From positions 1 to 34,750 of the forward strand of contig VGBK01000011.1 in the NCBI GenBank assembly GCA_016870535.1: 34,750 bases of DNA, written 5' to 3'. The stretch is from Actinomycetota bacterium. GTDB taxonomy: Bacteria; Actinomycetota; Acidimicrobiia; Spongiisociales; UBA11373. A program made the translations under genes and the position numbers. Shown here piece after piece: positions 31,228-34,750 of the stretch (the first letter of the stretch is position 1; each line of letters begins with the position of its first letter). The notes below the pieces were generated by a model that searched no databases, was not told the origin of the DNA, and saw only the letters and a list, made by a program, of their open reading frames with translations.

Positions 31228-33324
31228 TCACCCCGCTGCCGGACGCAGCCGCATCCGGGCGTCGAGAGCGGCGGCTCCTTCGCCGACGGCGTGGACCCGC
31301 ACCGGGTTCAGGTCCAACTCGATGATCTCGGGGAAGTCGGTGACCAGGCGGGTCACGGCGCGGATGACCTCTATGAGGGCGGGGAGATCCGAGGGAGCCT
31401 GCCCCCGGCGTCCCTCCAGGATGGGGAAGACCCGCAACTCGCGGAGCATGGCCTCGGCGGTGCGGCGCCCGAAGGGGGCCACCCGCAGCGAGGTGTCGCC
31501 CAGCAACTCCACGAAGATGCCGCCCATCCCCACCAGGATCACGTGGCCGAAGTTGGGGTCGTGCTTCGCCCCCACGATCAGGTCGCGCCCGGCCGGGGCC
31601 ATCGGCTGCACCAGCACCCCGGAGACCGCCGCTCCCTTGGCCCGGGACGACGCCGCCGCCATGATCTCGAAGTAGGCGGCGCGGACCCCCTCCTCCGAAC
31701 GGAGGTTCAGCTGCACCCCGCCGAAGTCCGACTTGTGAGCGATCTCCCCGCTGACCACCTTGAGGACGACCGGGTAGCCCAGTTCTTCCGCGGCGGTCAC
31801 CGCGCCTGCCTCGTCGACGGCGAGCCGGCCCGCCACCACCGGTATGCCGTAGGCGGCCGCCACCGCGATGGCCTCCTGGAGCAGGGGATCCCGGCCCTCG
31901 CGGCGGCAGCGCTCGAATACCGTCCGTACGGCCGCAGCGTCGGAAGGCCCGTCGGGCCGCCCGGCGCTGGGGGCCATCCCCCGCCCGAAGTCGCGCAGCA
32001 GAGCCAGGGCGCGCACCGCGTCGAAGGGCTCGTCGAAGATCGGGCCGGGGAGGATCCGCTTCAGGCGGGTGACCTCGACGGCGGCGGTGTTGGCGTAGAC
32101 CGCGATGGGCTTGTCGGCTTCCAGGGAGATGCGATGCAGGCGCCGGAACAACTCCTCGGATCTCGGCCCCTCGTACCCGCTGACGTAGGTGTGAAGGAAG
32201 ACCATGCCGTCCACCCCGGGCATCCCCAGCGTGGCCTCGGCGAGGTCCCCGTACACCTCGAGGTCGAACAGGTCGCCCAGATCCATGGGGTTGGTGAGCC
32301 GCACCACCTTGGCGCGGAAGCGCTCCTGCACCGCCTCCAGGAAGTCGGCGGGCAGGGTGGCCAACTCGAACCCGTTCGAGTCGCAGTCGTCGGCGGTGAT
32401 GACGGCGTGGCCCCCGGAGCGGGAGAGGACCGCCAGGCGGTTGCCCCGCAGCGGGGGCAGGGCCAGGGCCTTGAGGTAGTGCACCAGGGTCTCGGTGGAG
32501 CGGAAGCGGGCGATGCCCACCTGACGCAGGGCGGCGTCGACCACCCGATCGTCGACGGCGAGGGCGGCGGTGTGCGAGGCCGCCACCCGGCCGGCGGCGG
32601 CGCCGATGTTCGCCTTGTGCACCAGGATCGGCTTGTCGGTGCGCCGGGCCAGTTCCATCAGCCGCCGCCCGTCGCTGATCCCCTCCAGATACATGCAGAT
32701 GATGTGGGTCTCGTGGTCTTCGATGAGGTACTCGAGCAGGTCGTTCTCGTCCACATCCAGCTTGTTACCCATGGACACCAGCTTGGCCACGCCGAGGCCC
32801 TCGCTGGTGAGGGTGTTGAGGATGCTCAGCATCACCCCGCCGCTCTGGCTGAGCACCGAGATGCCCCCCGCCGGGACGGAGGGGTCGAGGATGCCGAAGG
32901 AAGTCGCCAGGCCCAGGCGCCGGTTGATCACCCCGAGGCCGTTGGGGCCGATGAAGCGGATGCCCCAGCGCGCCGCCGCTTCCTTCACCCGCTCGGCGAG
33001 GCGCCGCCCTTCCTCCCCGAACTCGCTGAACCCCCCGGTCTCGACGACCACGCGGCGCACCCCCTTGCGGCCGCACTCCTCCATGATGCCGGGGATCGCC
33101 GCCGCCGGGGTCAGGATCACCGCCAGGTCGACCTGGTCGGGGATGTCCTCGACCGACCGGTAGATGCGCCGGCCGTACAGCGACCCGCCCTTGGGGCCCA
33201 CCTCGTAGACGATCCCCCGGAAGTCGAAGGCGAGCAGGTTCATCGAGATCGTCCTGCCCAGGTTGTCCGGTTCGTTGGAGACCCCCACCACCGCCACCGT
33301 CTCCGGCTCGAAGAAGCCCCGCAT
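31228..33324 (-). CDS. Acetate/acyl-CoA ligase family (ADP-forming), fused alpha-beta
   Basis: FFEPETVAVVGVSNEPDNLGRTISMNLL ... LAVILTPAAAIPGIMEECGRKGVRRVVVETGGFSE ... GPNGLGVINRRLGL ... LSQSGGVMLSILN ... SHTAALAV ... YGIPVVAGRLAVDEAGAVTAAEELGYPVVLKVVSGEIAHKSDFGGVQLNLRSEEGV (ATP-grasp). Confidence 0.95.
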   Translation of the reverse strand: MRGFFEPETVAVVGVSNEPDNLGRTISMNLLAFDFRGIVYEVGPKGGSLYGRRIYRSVEDIPDQVDLAVILTPAAAIPGIMEECGRKGVRRVVVETGGFSEFGEEGRRLAERVKEAAARWGIRFIGPNGLGVINRRLGLATSFGILDPSVPAGGISVLSQSGGVMLSILNTLTSEGLGVAKLVSMGNKLDVDENDLLEYLIEDHETHIICMYLEGISDGRRLMELARRTDKPILVHKANIGAAAGRVAASHTAALAVDDRVVDAALRQVGIARFRSTETLVHYLKALALPPLRGNRLAVLSRSGGHAVITADDCDSNGFELATLPADFLEAVQERFRAKVVRLTNPMDLGDLFDLEVYGDLAEATLGMPGVDGMVFLHTYVSGYEGPRSEELFRRLHRISLEADKPIAVYANTAAVEVTRLKRILPGPIFDEPFDAVRALALLRDFGRGMAPSAGRPDGPSDAAAVRTVFERCRREGRDPLLQEAIAVAAAYGIPVVAGRLAVDEAGAVTAAEELGYPVVLKVVSGEIAHKSDFGGVQLNLRSEEGVRAAYFEIMAAASSRAKGAAVSGVLVQPMAPAGRDLIVGAKHDPNFGHVILVGMGGIFVELLGDTSLRVAPFGRRTAEAMLRELRVFPILEGRRGQAPSDLPALIEVIRAVTRLVTDFPEIIELDLNPVRVHAVGEGAAALDARMRLRPAAG

Positions 33325-33377
33325 GTGTCCTACTCCCGAGGTAACGCGGCCGCCACCCTAGGCCGTCCCGGCGCTGC

Positions 33378-33800
33378 TTGAATCCGCTGGTGGCCGCCCT
33401 CCCCGTCGACGCCCAGATCACCTTCCTGCCGGTGGCCGACCTGGGCCGCAGCGCCGCCTTCTACGAAGGGGCCCTGGGCCTGGCCCTGGTCGTCGACCAG
33501 GGGACCTGCCGCATCTACCGGGTGGCCGGGGCGGCTTACCTCGGGGTCTGCGAGCGCTCCGGCGCGGCGGCCGCCGCCGGGGTCATCGTCACCCTGGTGA
33601 GCCCGGCGGTGGCTGCCTGGCACGAACGCCTGACCGCCGCCGGGGTGGAGGTGGTGGCCCCTCCCTCCTTCAGCGAGCAGTACCACATCCACCACGCCTT
33701 CTACCGCGACCCCGACGGCCACCTGATCGAGGTTCAGGAGTTCGCCGACCCGGCCTGGGCCGGCCCCCCCGCCCGGCGGCCGGGCCGGCCCGTCTTGTAG
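33378..33800 (+). CDS. VOC/glyoxalase-bleomycin resistance superfamily protein
   Basis: AQITFLPVADLGRSAAFYEGALGLALVVDQGTCRIYRVAGAAYLGVCERS...YHIHHAFYRDPDGHLIEVQEFADPAW. Start TTG 33378 or the GTG a few codons on. Confidence 0.9.
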   Translation: MNPLVAALPVDAQITFLPVADLGRSAAFYEGALGLALVVDQGTCRIYRVAGAAYLGVCERSGAAAAAGVIVTLVSPAVAAWHERLTAAGVEVVAPPSFSEQYHIHHAFYRDPDGHLIEVQEFADPAWAGPPARRPGRPVL

Positions 33801-34495
33801 CCGGTGGCCAGTTGGTGACGGGCCTCCCGCACCGCGATGGCGGGCAGGGCCCGGCCGTGTTCCTCCAGGAAAGCGGTCACCTCGGCCGGGCATCGCCGGG
33901 CGTAGGCCCGCAGCACCCACGAGATCGCCTTGGGGATGGCGGCCTCCCGATCGTCCGCCCGGGCCAGCACGATCCCGGCCACCTGAGGCCACCAGCAGAC
34001 GGCGTCGGGGCGCCGCGCCGGGTAGACACAGCCCACCAGGGCCAGGCGGCGCAGCCATGGGTTCCGGCGGTGCGCCAGGCGCTCCAGCGCCGCCAGGCGG
34101 GTCCCGGGGTCGGCCGCCGCCCAAGGGCCCAGCACCCGGGATCCGACGTTGTCGGTGGTCTCCCAGTTGTCGAGGAGCGCCGCCCAGCGATCCAGGCGGC
34201 GCAGCCCGAAGGCGCACCCGGCTTCCCGGTGGCGCCCCACCAGCATGGTGGCGAGCACCATCTCCTCTCGAACGGCGCGCCGCCACAGGGCGTCGGCCAG
34301 AGAGAGCACCTCCTCGGCAGCACTGCCGGGGTGCTCCCGATGCCAGGCGCGCGCCAGGCCCTCCATCTCGCCCAGGCGCGCCCCGTGGAAGGGCCGCGCC
34401 GTGCGGATGACCGGCGCCGGGTCCACCGGCACCGGCGCCAGACGGCGCAGGGCGGCGCTCAGGCGGTCGGCTTCGGCGAAGGCATCAAACGGCAC
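33734..34495 (-). CDS. AlkD-like DNA alkylation repair (HEAT-like) protein
   Basis: LDRWAALLDNWETTDNVGSRVLGPWAAADPGTRLAALERLAHRRNPWLRRLALVGCVY...AIPKAISWVLRAYARRCPAEVTAFLEEHGRALPAIAVREARHQLATGYKTGR. Start uncertain (GTG 34495 or upstream to 34546). Confidence 0.82.
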   Translation of the reverse strand: MPFDAFAEADRLSAALRRLAPVPVDPAPVIRTARPFHGARLGEMEGLARAWHREHPGSAAEEVLSLADALWRRAVREEMVLATMLVGRHREAGCAFGLRRLDRWAALLDNWETTDNVGSRVLGPWAAADPGTRLAALERLAHRRNPWLRRLALVGCVYPARRPDAVCWWPQVAGIVLARADDREAAIPKAISWVLRAYARRCPAEVTAFLEEHGRALPAIAVREARHQLATGYKTGRPGRRAGGPAQAGSANS

Positions 34496-34575
34496 GGCCC
34501 TCCTCGACGGGGTGAGGCTACCGTCGGCCGGGACCGCCCCGGGCAAACCCCTCAGGGCCGCCGGTCCCGCCGCCG

Positions 34576-34725
34576 ATGCCCTTCCCCGTGCTGCTCCTGG
34601 TGTGCCGCAACTGCGCGGGCGTGGTGGTCTTCGGCCCCGACGGCTGGCGCCATCGCGACCCGGGCGCCCCCTGTCCGATCCTGGCCGTGGCCTGGCCGCC
34701 TCCCGGCACCACCGAAGGCGACTAG
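34576..34725 (+). CDS. Possible 49-aa small protein
   Basis: MPFPVLLLVCRNCAGVVVFGPDGWRHRDPGAPCPILAVAWPPPGTTEGD; CxxC motif, no homology recognised. Confidence 0.35.
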   Translation: MPFPVLLLVCRNCAGVVVFGPDGWRHRDPGAPCPILAVAWPPPGTTEGD

Positions 34726-34750
34726 CCGGGCCCCGGCTCCCGACGGGTCT

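Noticed and set aside
30211-33381. 1056-aa plus-strand ORF opposite proC and the acyl-CoA synthetase
   Set aside because: Antisense shadow ORF; no recognisable domains, while the minus strand encodes clear enzymes.
1-34750. tRNA/rRNA genes
   Set aside because: No convincing tRNA cloverleaf or rRNA sequence recognised by eye; a tRNAscan/Infernal run would settle it.

Overview
High-GC (roughly 70%+), gene-dense chromosomal window, most likely from an actinobacterium (inference from gene content and codon bias; taxonomy not tested). About 40 genes are supportable. From left to right: 5'-truncated-by-window DAHP synthase (-), DUF4332-type helix-hairpin-helix protein (-), MobA-like NTP transferase (-), bacterial/archaeal eRF1-like (baeRF) protein with a Cys4 motif (-), alanine dehydrogenase (+), small HTH protein (-), DUF3105-like membrane protein (+), GGDEF diguanylate cyclase (+), a compact Tad/Flp pilus operon (+, about 6.7-12.5 kb: Sm-like small protein, CpaB/SAF, TadZ, TadA, TadB, TadC, Flp pilin, TadE-like, second TadE-like, TadG-like), DUF385/F420-type nitroreductase (+), ABC-2 permease and ATPase (-), orphan DNA methyltransferase with a perfect DnaA box upstream (-), YdcF-like protein (-), maltose-type ABC importer malE/F/G without an ATPase (+), small zinc-ribbon protein (-), EMO/Rv0338c-like Fe-S oxidoreductase (-), cysteine desulfurase (-), an internally deleted DsrE-family ORF (+), SAM methyltransferase (+), AzlD/AzlC (-), a cluster of REP-like palindromes, PspA (-), TPM-like membrane protein (-), and an operon-like ADP-forming acyl-CoA synthetase / ProC / proline dehydrogenase set (-), then VOC protein (+) and AlkD-like protein (-). 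I see no CRISPR, rRNA, tRNA, transposase or prophage genes. Most notable leads: the DsrE ORF missing its middle and catalytic region; matching two-helix insertions in both MalF- and MalG-like permeases; three places where the reading frame seems to require a CTG start; opposing proline enzymes adjacent in one operon; a REP-like palindrome cluster; a hairpin abutting the GGDEF start codon; and a divergent Tad system (E-W pilin motif, TadZ with degenerate Walker A).
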